Of a stretch of 64,000 nt of DNA, positions 11,945 to 23,099 are shown in pieces. The stretch is taken from positions 2,728,001 to 2,792,000 of the forward strand of contig JARFXM010000009.1 in assembly GCA_029532625.1 (NCBI GenBank), given 5' to 3'. Origin of the DNA: Lomentospora prolificans. Lineage: Eukaryota; Ascomycota; Sordariomycetes; Microascales; Microascaceae. Under the pieces are notes generated by a model. It did no database searches. It saw only the letters and a program-made list of their open reading frames with translations, and was not told the DNA's origin. Every line of letters begins with the position of its first letter. Within the stretch, counting starts at the first letter, position 1. Both the position numbers and the translations under genes were made by a program.

Positions 11945-12753
11945 TTAGTCGCTCTTGGCAGCGCCCTCAGCCCTAGCTCGGAGGTTGGAGGCGGTCGAGC
12001 CACTCTGGAAGTAACGAGAGAGCATGGGGGCCATGAAAGAGCGGAAGACGAATTCGGCACCGCTATCGGCGAAGTTAGCACACTGACCAGTTTACCAGTC
12101 TGCCCACAAGCTAGCTGAACGTAGAGATCTTACCGGAAGGCGGGGAGAGAGAGCCAAAGAAGGAAGATGAACTTGAAAGTGTAGTAGAAAGGGAACCAGT
12201 AGACGACGCTGACAAGACTCTCGATGACGCTGGAAGGGTAGGCGTTAGTATTAGTCCATACGGGTGAGAGCCAGAGGAAGCCTCTTGGGCGACATACGAG
12301 AAGAAAGCGAAAACGACCCAGTACTGTACAAAATGTGCATTAGTCTATAAGAGCTCAAGATTCGGACGCGCAGTCCTGCCCGTAGGGTGCGAAACTTACA
12401 GTGAGCCACTGAGTATCATCCGCGGTGTTCGCGGTGAAAAGAGCGTTCAAGGAGTAGTATCCAGGGATAACGAAACCGGCCACGTTAGTCAAGAGCTGAC
12501 CACCCAAGTTGAAGATAATCAGGAACAGGTAGAGGGCACCCAAGCCGATGACGGCGTAGGCCTTGGGAACACCGGTGGTCTTCTCGAGGTTGGCGACGGT
12601 GGGATATTTGGAGAGCTATTGGCACAGGCCGGAACCCGTTAGGAGCTAATCTGGACCAGGAAAATCAATGAGCACGACGGCTCTTTTTCCCTCGGCACAT
12701 ACCTCTCGGTCAAGAGCACCAATATATTGCTGCACACGATCCTGGGCAGACAT
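11945..12753 (-). CDS. YOP1: Yop1, ER-shaping DP1/REEP/HVA22 family protein
   Basis: Five exons on the minus strand: 12753-12703, 12615-12400, 12323-12298 (26 nt), 12229-12134 and 12062-11945, giving 168 aa. All joints are GT...AG with matching phase. The start MSAQDRVQQYIGALDRE and the following LSKYPTVANLEKTTGVPKAY are typical of fungal Yop1. Two long hydrophobic hairpins follow (about residues 35-85 and 88-130, the second around VIESLVSVVYWFPFYYTFKF), then the amphipathic segment FRSFMAPMLSRYF and a short tail. The family (TB2/DP1/HVA22) bends tubular ER membrane together with reticulons and binds Yip1. Length matches the family. The 26-nt third exon lies between two short introns. Confidence 0.95.
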
Positions 12754-14086
12754 AGCGACGGATTACGGTAGTGTAATTTCGTGGCGACAAAAGTCAAAAG
12801 GAGATCTGGCGCGGTTAGAGGCCACAGCAGGCTCTTGCGACGAAACAAGGTCACTGGAAGCACGTCGTTTGGGGGTTCGAAGAGGGAGAAAAGGCGGTTG
12901 CAAAGGCAGCGAGCGCGCAAAGTTGATTTATAAGAGGCTGGGGGATCAGTGAGGTGCAAGACGAGCTTGTCTCGGAGTAGTGGACAGTGACTGTGGTCTA
13001 GTGATGACGATAGCAGGTGATCACGAACTGGGTGGACAGGAAATGGATGTGTGAGATGGAAATACTCAAGACACTGCAGAATCAGGAATGACGAAGGGGG
13101 TCCGCGACAGAGCTGCAAAATATCCAAGGTCTGTTTCGAGGTGACGGCAAGGGAGCTTTGGATTACGACATGTAGCTCCGTCATAGCCGCTACTTGACAC
13201 TACTACTTCTTTGTATGCTAAATGCCAGGTACAGTTTCTTGGGTGGGTACTTGGGAGAATCGGCAAAATTGACCAAGTGTCCACTGGACACTGTATGGTA
13301 TGTGGTTCTTTTCTCGGGTACAGCAGCCCCTGCATATTAGGTCATAGAACCTGAGATTGTGAAGGCCCAACCGGCATGGTATGTGCATCTCCAGCTGGGC
13401 TTGACTGGCTTGAGGGGCTTGACTGGCGCACTTGTGGTCAGTGTGTGGCCCAGAGTGTCCACATGAAGTATCAGGACAGGACTGCCACTGGCCCGTGATT
13501 GTGGCCCGCTTCAATGTCCAGTTCCACAATGGTGTTGTGTGCCTGCAGCTGTCGAGGCATAAATCACGTGCCTAGCCATTTTCCGATGGCTCCGCTACAG
13601 GCTCAGTCCAGTCGTTGGGGGGAGGCGTGCAGTGCATGCCCGAGAGACGCAATATTATGTATGCTTACCAAGACACAAAGGCCGCAATATTTACACTCAG
13701 GTGGAGCGTGCACTCCGCTCGCATGCGGTTGGTTAAACGAATCATGGTTACCGCAACAACATTAGATTTCAAAATAAACCCACCAAATCCTGCAAGACAT
13801 TCAGTCTCTCAAAAATACGACTCGGCGACACAGTCGACAAGGTGCGTATCGTCTTTGAAATCCTTGAGTCCTTGGAGAAAGCACATCGGACTTTTCCTAT
13901 TTCGATTCCCTGTCATTCATTTCGTCCCTTTCTCTATCCTTCCCCCTTCGCCCTTTCTCTCAGAGGCCAGCGGTGTTGTGACAGAGCGGGAACATCTGGA
14001 TTCTTCTGTTGTCGCATCCCCCCAATGTTTATTATCGCATTCACGCAAGCGGACGAGGACAAAAACAACTAACCTACAGGATTATT
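12754..14086. promoter_or_regulatory. Divergent promoter region, YOP1 / RFX
   Basis: About 1.3 kb lies between divergent start codons. The part nearest the RFX gene (13890-13970) is C/T-rich like a fungal 5' leader. No gene is recognised, and the open frames here have no family resemblance. Confidence 0.5.
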
Positions 14087-16745
14087 ATGATGGATAAAGG
14101 TAAGAGCACAAGCTCCCTTCAATTCATCGTGTCCTCTTTTCCCTCCGTCGAGTCCGTTCCGCGTCACTGTCGTCGCTGGTGCTGTCCAAGTTGACTAGCG
14201 CGCTAATCACGACTGCCGCGTCGATAGACCCTTCAGCCATAGCCAAGGCAAGGCGGAGACCTCTGTCTCGAGCTTCGACTGCCTCGATTCATAGCATTGG
14301 AACCCAGCCCAATATAGAGCAGAGCTTCGCCGACAGCTCCGACGTTTACGGTGCCCAGTGGGGTGGCAACATGCACAACGCCGCAAAGGCGCTCGTTGGC
14401 ACCGCTCAAATGTCGCCTGAAGATGCCATTCTCCAGGCCGCCTCCCATATGCAATCGACTGGAAGGGAGTATCAGATGGACCCGTCTATGGACGCCTCGA
14501 TGGCCCCCTCCGTCTCCTTCCAGCACGATGGCAGCTTCGTTAGACGCGACATGTCTGCAAGTCTTTCCATGACCGAGCTTGGAGGCTTCACCGACCACGA
14601 TAGTCAGATGCTAGACACAAAGCAGGACGACATGATGGAGTCCGTAACGCAGGCTCCTATCCCCAAGTCTACCTCGAGTCGCAGCAGTGCGAACAACGAA
14701 CGCGAGATGCAGCAACTATTTGTTGCTAACAAGCACCGGTCACTTCAGGATATTGCCCGCGAACTCCACGGAAATGAACGTGGTCCCAATTCTGAGAGAC
14801 AACGGCAGGTTTTTGCCATGCTTTGGTGAGTTGAGAACTATTAGAGTCTCGGGCTTCGCTTATAAAAACGTTCACTAACACAGTTGTTTCGCTCTGCAGG
14901 ATTAACCAGGTTTGTGCTCGGGGCAAGGGCTCCGTTCCGCGTGGCCGCGTCTACGCAAACTATGCATCAAGGTGTGCCACCGAGAGAATAACGGTCCTCA
15001 ATCCGGCTAGTTTTGGAAAGCTCGTTCGAGTTCTCTTCCCCGGCCTCAAGACCCGGCGTCTCGGTGTTCGTGGCGAGTCCAAGTATCACTATGTCAACTT
15101 CACATTGACAGAGGATCAAATCGACATGGCTGAGCCCGAAATCCCGCAACCGCTCTCGTTGCCTGAAGTGTCGAGCTTCTCCCAGAGCTTCAAGTACGGC
15201 CTCCCCTCTTCCGAGCATCCGGCACAAGGCTCAGCTAACGACGAGAGCAGTTCTTTTCCCGCGGGTGCAAACTCTGTCAGCCCTGATAAGGGAAACCTAC
15301 CCTCTCCCGAAGAGCAACCGGGCAATGCGGCCCCTCAATCAACCAGGCATAGGCCGCCTCACAGTTTATACAATCTTCCTGAAGTCACAACCGTTGACCA
15401 GCTTCACTCCACGACAGCCAAGACCAGCCTCGACCTAAGTTTCTCACCAGCCAGTGAGGACGTGGTCCAGCAAGCCGAACCTGTTGTACTGCCCCGAATC
15501 GAACCATTCCTTCCCAAGGGTACAGATCCCGATGCAGCAAAGTCCCTCGCTGCCCTTTACCGATCTCATTGTACCTCTCTCCTTGAGTGCATTCGTTACT
15601 GCAAGGAAAAAACCTTCTTCCACCTTTACACCTCCTTTCAGGGCACTCTCACCATGCCTGTGCACAAGCTCCTTGGTACGCCGAGTGTAGCGCAATGGAT
15701 TGAGGAATGCGATTTCATCCTCTACCAAAAAATGATGCGTATCATCTCCAGCTTGACACTGCAAGTGGTGCCGAAGCCTGTCCTCGATACCCTCAGGAGC
15801 ATCTCGGAAAGGCTCGTTCCTCACATCCGGGAGTCTTTCCAAGGTCAACCCGCTCATGTCATCCGGGCCAAGGAGGCTCCGGCAACTATATTCGCGGCCT
15901 TGATCGACCGGGCGCTGCGAGTGAACCTTACTGCGCACGCAGCCGCCAACATGCTGTCTAACCCAGCTAACCGCGATCAGATGTACCACGACTGGATTTC
16001 CATGGTGCGCGTGAGGAAGGTCGCCGAATGCGTACCCACTCGCGGCATGGACGATCTCGTCAAGCTCCTCCTTTCTGAAATTCGCGACCTATTGAACCCT
16101 GTCAATGTGCAATGGGAGTTTGAGTGCATGACGATCTACGGCGACGTTGTAGCTCGCAACGGCCAAAAGACCAGTCCAGAGGAGAACGCTTCGACGGGGT
16201 CGCATAACGTGCTGGACCGTTGGGTCGCTTTCCTCCGGTCACTTCCCGGTCGCTTCCCCTATGCCTCAGCTACAGATATTGTCTGGTGCGTACAGCGAGT
16301 CGGGACCGCTGTCATGCGAGACTTAACCCTGGCTCAAGGCAAGAGCTTCGGCTCCTGGTGGGTTACCAAATGCTGGATTGACGAGATGGTCAGCTTCATG
16401 GCGGAACACGGAGGCTTCATGAAGCAGAGGAGCACACAGGCGTCTGTCGCAGCCCAGCGACCTCAAGCCACCACGAAGGAGGCGGCGAGGCCTGGACCCG
16501 GATCACGATACAGCAGTGGTAGCGATGACTTCCATCTGTCGAACCTTTCCCAGCCCCAGCCCGATAAGACCAAGCTTCCGCAGCGGGGAAACGGGACGCA
16601 GGACAACAATGTCGACGTGGACGGAAGCCCGCACGATGACAGCGGCATTGGAATCCGCACGCCAGAGGAGGAGTTCCCTCTAGAAAAGTATAGCTTTGCG
16701 ACGACTGAAAGCGGAGCACTACAACAAACAGCGGCGACATTATAG
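14087..16745 (+). CDS. RFX-family winged-helix transcription factor
   Basis: The main exons are secure: exon 2 to 14825 and exon 3 14900-16745 (GTGAGT...CAG, phase 2). They encode the RFX DNA-binding domain split across the joint: QLFVANKHRSLQDIARELHG...QRQVFAMLW / INQVCARGKGSVPRGRVYANYASRC...LVRVLFPGLKTRRLGVRGESKYHY. The rest carries the fungal RFX C-terminal region (about residues 440-720), with Ser/Pro-rich linkers. The 5' end is less certain: ATG 14087 with a short exon (MMDK), a 53-nt intron and exon 2 from 14153 fits in phase and gives 843 aa, but another start is possible. The family includes yeast Rfx1/Crt1 (repressor of DNA-damage-inducible genes) and A. nidulans/Talaromyces RfxA (morphogenesis). 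Target genes cannot be read from the sequence. Confidence 0.85.
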
Positions 16746-19283
16746 GACGGGTCCGTGTACGGGTTCATGCATTCGGTGACATTTTTCTGGCGCACGTTTC
16801 TCTCTTACAATATCCTTGGGCTCTTTAATTTCCTTTTACCTCCTCACTTCGTGGCATCGAGCTAGCCCGTGTGAACGGAGGCGTCTACTCCGACGGAGAG
16901 ACGCCCCAATCCAGGGGTCGTTGGGAGGGGCATATCCGTTTCTACCTCCTTCGCATGTCTCTGGACATGTATCAAATCTGACGAAGAAATGAATGAATGA
17001 CAACTAGTGAGCTTCGCGAGGCGCCTGGAAGGCCATCTGACACGGTTAGATGGCTGTTTCTTGACGGCTTATTGGGGTTTCGGCGGGTGTCGGGTCGGCG
17101 ACTTTGGGGGTTTTGTGCTACTTTTTCCCTTTTTATTTTTTTGTTCCCGGACAGGTTCTTGTTGTTTGCTGCTTAGTTGTCTTGTTCTCCGATGCATCCT
17201 CCTCTTCTTGGTACATAGTATCCGGTTCATGGTGTTTGTTGCCTCGGTTCTCTTGGGAGAGAGAGGAGCAGATATAGGCACCATGTACGCTTTCTGGGAC
17301 CAAGTTCGGTCCGTGGTTTTGTTTTTACCACGCAGCTGCTATGTTTTAGGGAGACCTGGTTTCCGGTGCATATACGAGAGCAGAGGATTCTTCTCGAGTA
17401 GCTGCTTGATACCTTATAGCCGGCTCAGCTTTGTTTTTACCTGCATTCCATGTACACCGGTAGTAATATAAAATGGGGAGGTCGATGTGGTGTTCAAGCC
17501 GTTCGCATCAAATGCTTCTTTCGTCGATGTGAACCTGCTTAACTTTGCCGCGGCTTCTTTTCCTGTCGGCTTCTCTCCTCGCTTGTGAATGCGTGGTCTC
17601 AAGTTGCCCGACTTGCAATTCGGTCTCTGAGCACGTTGCATTGCCGGTTTGCAGATGTGCGTCAACCCGAAGTTCGCCATAAAACTAGGTCGGCACGGGA
17701 GTTTGTGGCAGATCTTTACAGCCAGCCGATGGCACGATATCTACCCGGGTTGGTTTGGCATCGTTGTCAACGCCTTCCCAGCAAGAAGCACACTTGTGCT
17801 GATCAGGCCGGGAAGGCGGGATGTTGCAGCCACTTAACACTGCCCACATGTATGTACATTGATCCATGCTGCTAGCGTGGAGGAACCCCACACTGCTGGC
17901 TGCAGGCACGGACGAGAGGAGGGGAAACACGACGGGAGCAGCCTATCTGGCAGCAACTCTGGAGGAAGGCACGTCGGTCTGTGTTTACAATTTGGTAGAG
18001 GTACAGTGGCGGGACACTGAAGCGAGTGTGACGGTAGGGAGATGGAGGTTATATTGGTTCAGGGCTACAAAGTGGAGCTCCTTATTCTGCTTGTTCATTC
18101 TTCTTCTTCTTCACATTGATTCTCGGATATGAAAGCGGTGAGCCTACGTCCGGACGGTGCGGGAGAGCCGTAGAATAAACAAACAACAGAGCCCTCAGCA
18201 AATGAAAAGCTGGGGCGGTAGATGAGGTAGATGATGGCAAGAGCGAATGGTCGCCGTCGGCAATGATAACACTTCTCGCAGGTTGAATCGGCCGAGAGCC
18301 CGAAGGGATCAGACCGAGATACCCTCGAGGGCCAGAGAAGTCAAGTTCTCCAAAGGGTCCATCAATTGACAGAGTGACTTCGGGCGTTGAGGCAACGGAC
18401 TACAACTCCACAAGTGGTCAATCCACCTGCAGTCTTAATGCCTCAGCGCTACAGCACGCTGGAAGTATATTGCCACTGGTGGGTTCAGGCTTAAAGTAAC
18501 GGTGGAGGCTGGAACCGTGGATGGAACATTTTGGAAGGGCGTGTTCTACAGGTGGCTTGAAATGTATCCCAGGTGTATCGGTAGATCCGTCGCTTGAGTA
18601 ATAATAATAGCCAGCCCGCTGCCTGGCTGTTTTGAGGTCATCATTTTACCGCGGGTATGGCCTGGCTGGGGAAATGCAAAATTTTCGTTAGTTCCGAGTC
18701 CGACAGCCAAACGTACTCGGCCAGGCCATGTAGCAGTCCATCAATTGCATGTATGACTCTTAACACGACGCGATTTTACGAGTATAATAGTTGATGACTG
18801 TTCCTGTCGCTGGCCGTGCTGTCCCAAGCCCCAGCTGTCACTGTCATAGTTTAGATCAAGTTGATCCAGTGTTGTTTCTTCATTCTCTTTTCATTTTTTG
18901 CTTCGAGGTTCTTGATATACATATTCAGCCCAACTGACTCTCTTTGCTCTTTCTTGCCCACCTAGACTTGATCATTGACATTCTTCAAACTCTCAAGTCG
19001 GACAACCGGCGCAGCAATCTTGGCACTCCGTCCGCCATCATTCGCCTGGCCTCATCTTTCGTGTAAGTTAACCAGAAGTCTCCCCACGCATTTGGCCCTT
19101 TATCATTGGGCACCGTCTCGACCATGCCCCCATATTCCTACCTGCAAGATGTATCGGATTCTGCTCCTTGCAACCATCAATTGATACATGTAGGGCGGTT
19201 CATCCACTGATCTTGGCGGTCCCCCCACCTCTTCCCTCAAGCCCAAAAAATAGAGACCCAAAAAAGTCTAAAGAAAGAAGAAC

Positions 19284-19314
<31 letters not shown>

Positions 19315-20010
19315 AAAGAGGCAACGGATGGAACATGAATGGAGGATGGATACTTGGTATATCCACTAGGAAAACTAGCCGGCTAACCAAACCCTTTCTG
19401 ATCTTCGGAAATTCCTCGAATAGATTTATTTAGTTGTCTTTTCCCAAGTCTCTCTTTCTTCTTGCTTTCGAGGATCCCTCTATTATCACACCGCTCTCCA
19501 CCGAACGTGTCGAGGCAGATTAGCTTTATCCACACCGAAGCGGAAAGCCGGCTGGACATTCCCATTTCTGCTCTAAAGTCCACCTTTGATCTTTAAGACT
19601 CTGAATTTGAAGCCATCCCCCGCCCTAGCTTCCAACCAACTCGAGTTTCTGCAGAAGTCCAGGCCAACGGCAGCCATCACCAAGTCGTTTCGGTGTCGGA
19701 GTATCTCAACCTCATTTCTTACTTTTTTCTCTCTCATTTTTCGCTCATTTCCAAGGGGGCTTTCCGTGGTTTTATACCGCAACCCCTCCCCCGCCTTCGC
19801 TTCCGATCCGCAACACCGCTTCGATCGTTTGTGTCCCTCTCTCACAACGGCCCTGGAACGATTGAGTCCGAGTGAAACACCGGGACCCTCAATTAGCTCC
19901 CTGCAAGATCCCCGCTGTCGCCTTACTCGGCTACCGCTCTTTGTTTTCATTTCTCGTTTCCCTACCCCAATTTCAGTGTTGCCGGGGTATTCGTGAGCCC
20001 AGTATCAGCC
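16746..20010. other. 3.3-kb gene-free region before HOM3
   Basis: There is no convincing coding sequence in this stretch. The segment about 19560-20010 is C/T-rich and probably the 5' leader of HOM3. It holds a run of 28 A at 19285-19312, three copies of the decamer CCATCAATTG (18359, 18738, 19174), two TGACTC half-sites (18754, 18935) and CCAGCC/GGCTGG clusters at 18601-18730. Confidence 0.55.
19285..19312. repeat. Poly-A homopolymer (28 A)
   Basis: There are 28 consecutive A, roughly 700 bp upstream of the HOM3 start codon. Confidence 0.95.
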
Positions 20011-22193
20011 ATGGGGTCACACAGCATCTTGGACAATTCGAGCGCTTCCGCCTTTCCGTGGGTAGTACAGAAGTTTGGTGGAACCAGCGTGGGCAAGTTT
20101 CCTGACAAGGTACGCTTTGTTCTCTTATTTTTTCTCGAGGGTCCTCAAGTCGGTTGCACTCTGTGCTTGCTTTTCACCCGTAGGGCTCGATAGCTTGTTG
20201 TTGCCCAATGTCGCGGGAGAAGAGTGAGCTCGGAACATTCTAGGCTCTTTCTGCTCGGCAAGAGTGTTTCATAAAACTTGGGTATAGCATTCGCCACTAA
20301 CCATATGTCGTTGTCTCTAGATTGCCCGTGATATAGTGCGGTACGTTGACTTCTTCCCATGAAGGGGCTTTATGGCTGAAGCCATTAAATTGGACACTCT
20401 GCGTATTTGGCCAGGGTATCAACGTTTCTTTGCCCAAGAACAATTTTTTGCTGACGTATCCGTCTCATTAGCGACTATCTTACCCGGAGGAGGGTAATTG
20501 TAGTATGTTCGGCGAGGAGTACTGGCAAGAAGGCCGAGGGCACCACGAGCAGGTAAGCTACCTTTGAATTGAACCCCGACGCGAAGCTGGTGCTCGTCTC
20601 AGCGCGTTTCTTATTTTCCTTTTTGGCATATATGGAATGGAGCCCTGACGCCATGACGTAGGCTATTAGTAGTCTTTGAGAAGTTGGATGCCATCAGTGC
20701 AGCTCCCTGCAAAGAGGAATCCCAGCACGCTCTCCTATACGAAGCGAAGGAGCTCATCCAGGCCATCTGCTGTGATCATGTGCTTGCAGCTCAGACTTTT
20801 GTCAAGGATGAAACGTTAAAAACCGAGCTGTGCAAGCACATCGAGGATGAGTGTCGCGAACTTATAGAGTACATTATTGCGGCGAAACGCTTCAATCTAG
20901 AGGCCAATTCCCGGTCAAAGGACAGAATCGTCAGCATTGGCGAGAAGCTGAGCTGCAAGTTCATGACTTACCTTCTCAGGGATACGGTGCGTTTTACCTC
21001 ATGCAGGATGGTAGTCGCGCTGCTTGCTAACCAGTGTTGTTGGTTATCTTCAGGGGGTAGATGCTGAGTACGTAGATCTCAGCGACGCATTCCGTTTCCC
21101 CCAGACCAGCCGTATAGACACAGCCTTCTACAAGGCCGTTACTACTGCGCTAAATGCGCGCCTGGCAGACTGTGGCGACAAGGTCCCGGTTGTGACGGGC
21201 TTCTTTGGAAATGTGCCCGGGAGCCTTATTGATGGAGACATTGGCCGCGGATACACCGATCTCTGCTCAGCTCTATGCGCCGTTGCTACCATGGCCGAGG
21301 AGCTCCAGGTATGGAAGGAGGTTGACGGCATCTTTACGGCGGATCCCACCAAGGTGCCCACTGCGCGGCTCCTCCCCAGCATCACCCCGTCCGAGGCTGC
21401 CGAACTTACGTTTTACGGCTCCGAAGTCATCCACCATCTCACCATGGATCAAGTCATGCACGCCGACCCTCCCATCCCGATCCGAATCAAGAACGTAAAG
21501 AACCCGCGAGGAAGCGGCACCATAGTACTTCCTGATATTGTGAAATCCGCGAGCCAGCCGTTGCAGCAGACCAACGGCTACAGACCCTCTTCGCCCGGCA
21601 AAGGCGAGACTCCCAAGAGACCCACGGCCGTCACCATCAAGGACAAGATTTCAGTCATCAACGTGCACTCGAACAAGAGGTCCCTCTCCCACGGGTTCTT
21701 CGCGCGTGTATTTTCTATCCTACATGCGCACCACATATCGGTGGATCTCATCTCTACGAGTGAAGTCCATGTTTCCATGGCCATTCACTCGCCCAGCAGC
21801 GAGGGCAAGGTGATCAAGCAGGCCGCGGAGGAGCTCAGCGAGTGTGGTGATGTCAGCATCCTCCATAATATGGCCATTCTTAGCCTTGTGGGTGCTGACA
21901 TGAAGGACATGGTTGGCATTGCCGGGAAGATGTTCTCTACGCTAGGCGACCACAACGTGAACCTTGAGATGATCTCGCAAGGTACGTAAATTCTTGCCAC
22001 ACCCCATTTTTTTTTTCTTCTTTTCCTTTTTCTTTTTTTCTTTTTTTCTTTTTTCCCCTTTTCTAGATGGGTCTATGCTGACTGATATGGTGTAGGTGCG
22101 AGTGAGATCAACATATCCTGCGTCATTGAGGCGAAGGACGCTACAAGGGCGATGAACGTTCTTCATACCCATCTTTTTACCTTCCTCGAATAG
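20011..22193 (+). CDS. HOM3: Aspartokinase (aspartate kinase, Hom3)
   Basis: Six exons: 20011-20109, 20321-20340 (20 nt), 20472-20552, 20662-20986, 21054-21981 and 22096-22193; all joints are GT...AG in phase; 516 aa, the usual fungal length. The N-terminal kinase domain starts with the nucleotide-binding signature VVQKFGGTSVGK (residues about 18-29) and includes TGFFGNVPGSLIDGDIGRGYTDL and WKEVDGIFTADPTKVP, which bind aspartate and ATP. Two ACT domains follow (about residues 360-516; ISVINVHSNKRSLSHGFFARVF and LVGADMKDMVGIAGKMFSTL), the expected site of threonine feedback. The enzyme phosphorylates L-aspartate, the first step to threonine, methionine and isoleucine. Intron 5 is C/T-rich (22000-22060). 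Two TGACTC elements about 1.1-1.3 kb upstream could link it to cross-pathway control; that is inference. Confidence 0.96.
22000..22060. repeat. Pyrimidine tract in HOM3 intron 5
   Basis: An almost pure T/C stretch (about 60 nt, mostly T) fills the middle of the last HOM3 intron. It precedes the final acceptor by about 35 nt. Confidence 0.85.
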
Positions 22194-23099
22194 AGTAGAG
22201 GCTTTTAAACCTATCTGTCTCCCACCATTTTTCTTTTGCGAGACGTGTTGAAAATAGACTTACTGTGAGCATATGGAAGCTTACAGCATTGAGATTACAC
22301 ATGTTTGGGTTTTATATTGGGCGTATATATAGTCATTAGAAGCATGTGCATGTACGGGGCTGAGAGGCCGAGCTTTGGCTTTTATTTTATTTCTTTTGGA
22401 CTAGGGGATGGCACCAAGTCAGTCTTCTTCTTGAATTATACAGTGAATGCGATCTCAAAGTATGATTTCCTGGGGAAGTAAAGTTGTAGCAAGATTTGAT
22501 GATTTGAAGGCGATGCAGTCCAATCGCGCACCATGTCATGTCATGGTGTACGTACTCTGACTGCATCCACATCGTGCCCTCGACCTGGCATGCAAAATTC
22601 CGTGTCCATGTCCACGAGCTTGTGCAACTGCTAACAACTGGCAATACTAATCCGGCCCTTCAATGCTGCGCCATGGCCCATGCCACCATCAATCAACCTC
22701 TTTGACAACGACATGGACGGACCAGTGACCGTGTATTATTACTAGTGCTGGCTGCCATCCAGTTCAGCAGGGCCCTCCAATGACGGCCGCTTCCATGCCG
22801 ACCTCCGCCATCCCATTAATTACGGGACCAATCCTTGGCCAGCTATGATGCAGCTCCTCCTCCCCCACCATATTGATGATCCTTGACAACCCCATGCCTT
22901 GTCCCTTTTTGCAGTAGACATGACTGCTCCCAAACTTTTGCCTTCTTAAGAGCTTAGTATGGTCCGCCCATGCTCGACATTTCCAATTTCTGCCTCTCAA
23001 TATCTGTCGGCTGTCCCTCCCGGCCATTCCAATCCCACTGAGAATTGGCGGACATAGTAGCTCGAAGGGCGGCGGCGGCTTTGCCTGAGCTGGTTCAAA
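22194..23099. other. Intergenic region HOM3 - RCY1
   Basis: About 900 bp separates two plus-strand genes. It holds the HOM3 3' end and the RCY1 promoter. No gene, RNA or repeat is recognised beyond scattered CCAGC/GCTGG words. Confidence 0.55.

Noticed and set aside
17007..17471. 154-aa Cys/Phe-rich frame downstream of RFX
   Set aside because: It looks like chance translation of T-rich 3' spacer; no homologue-like pattern or initiation context.
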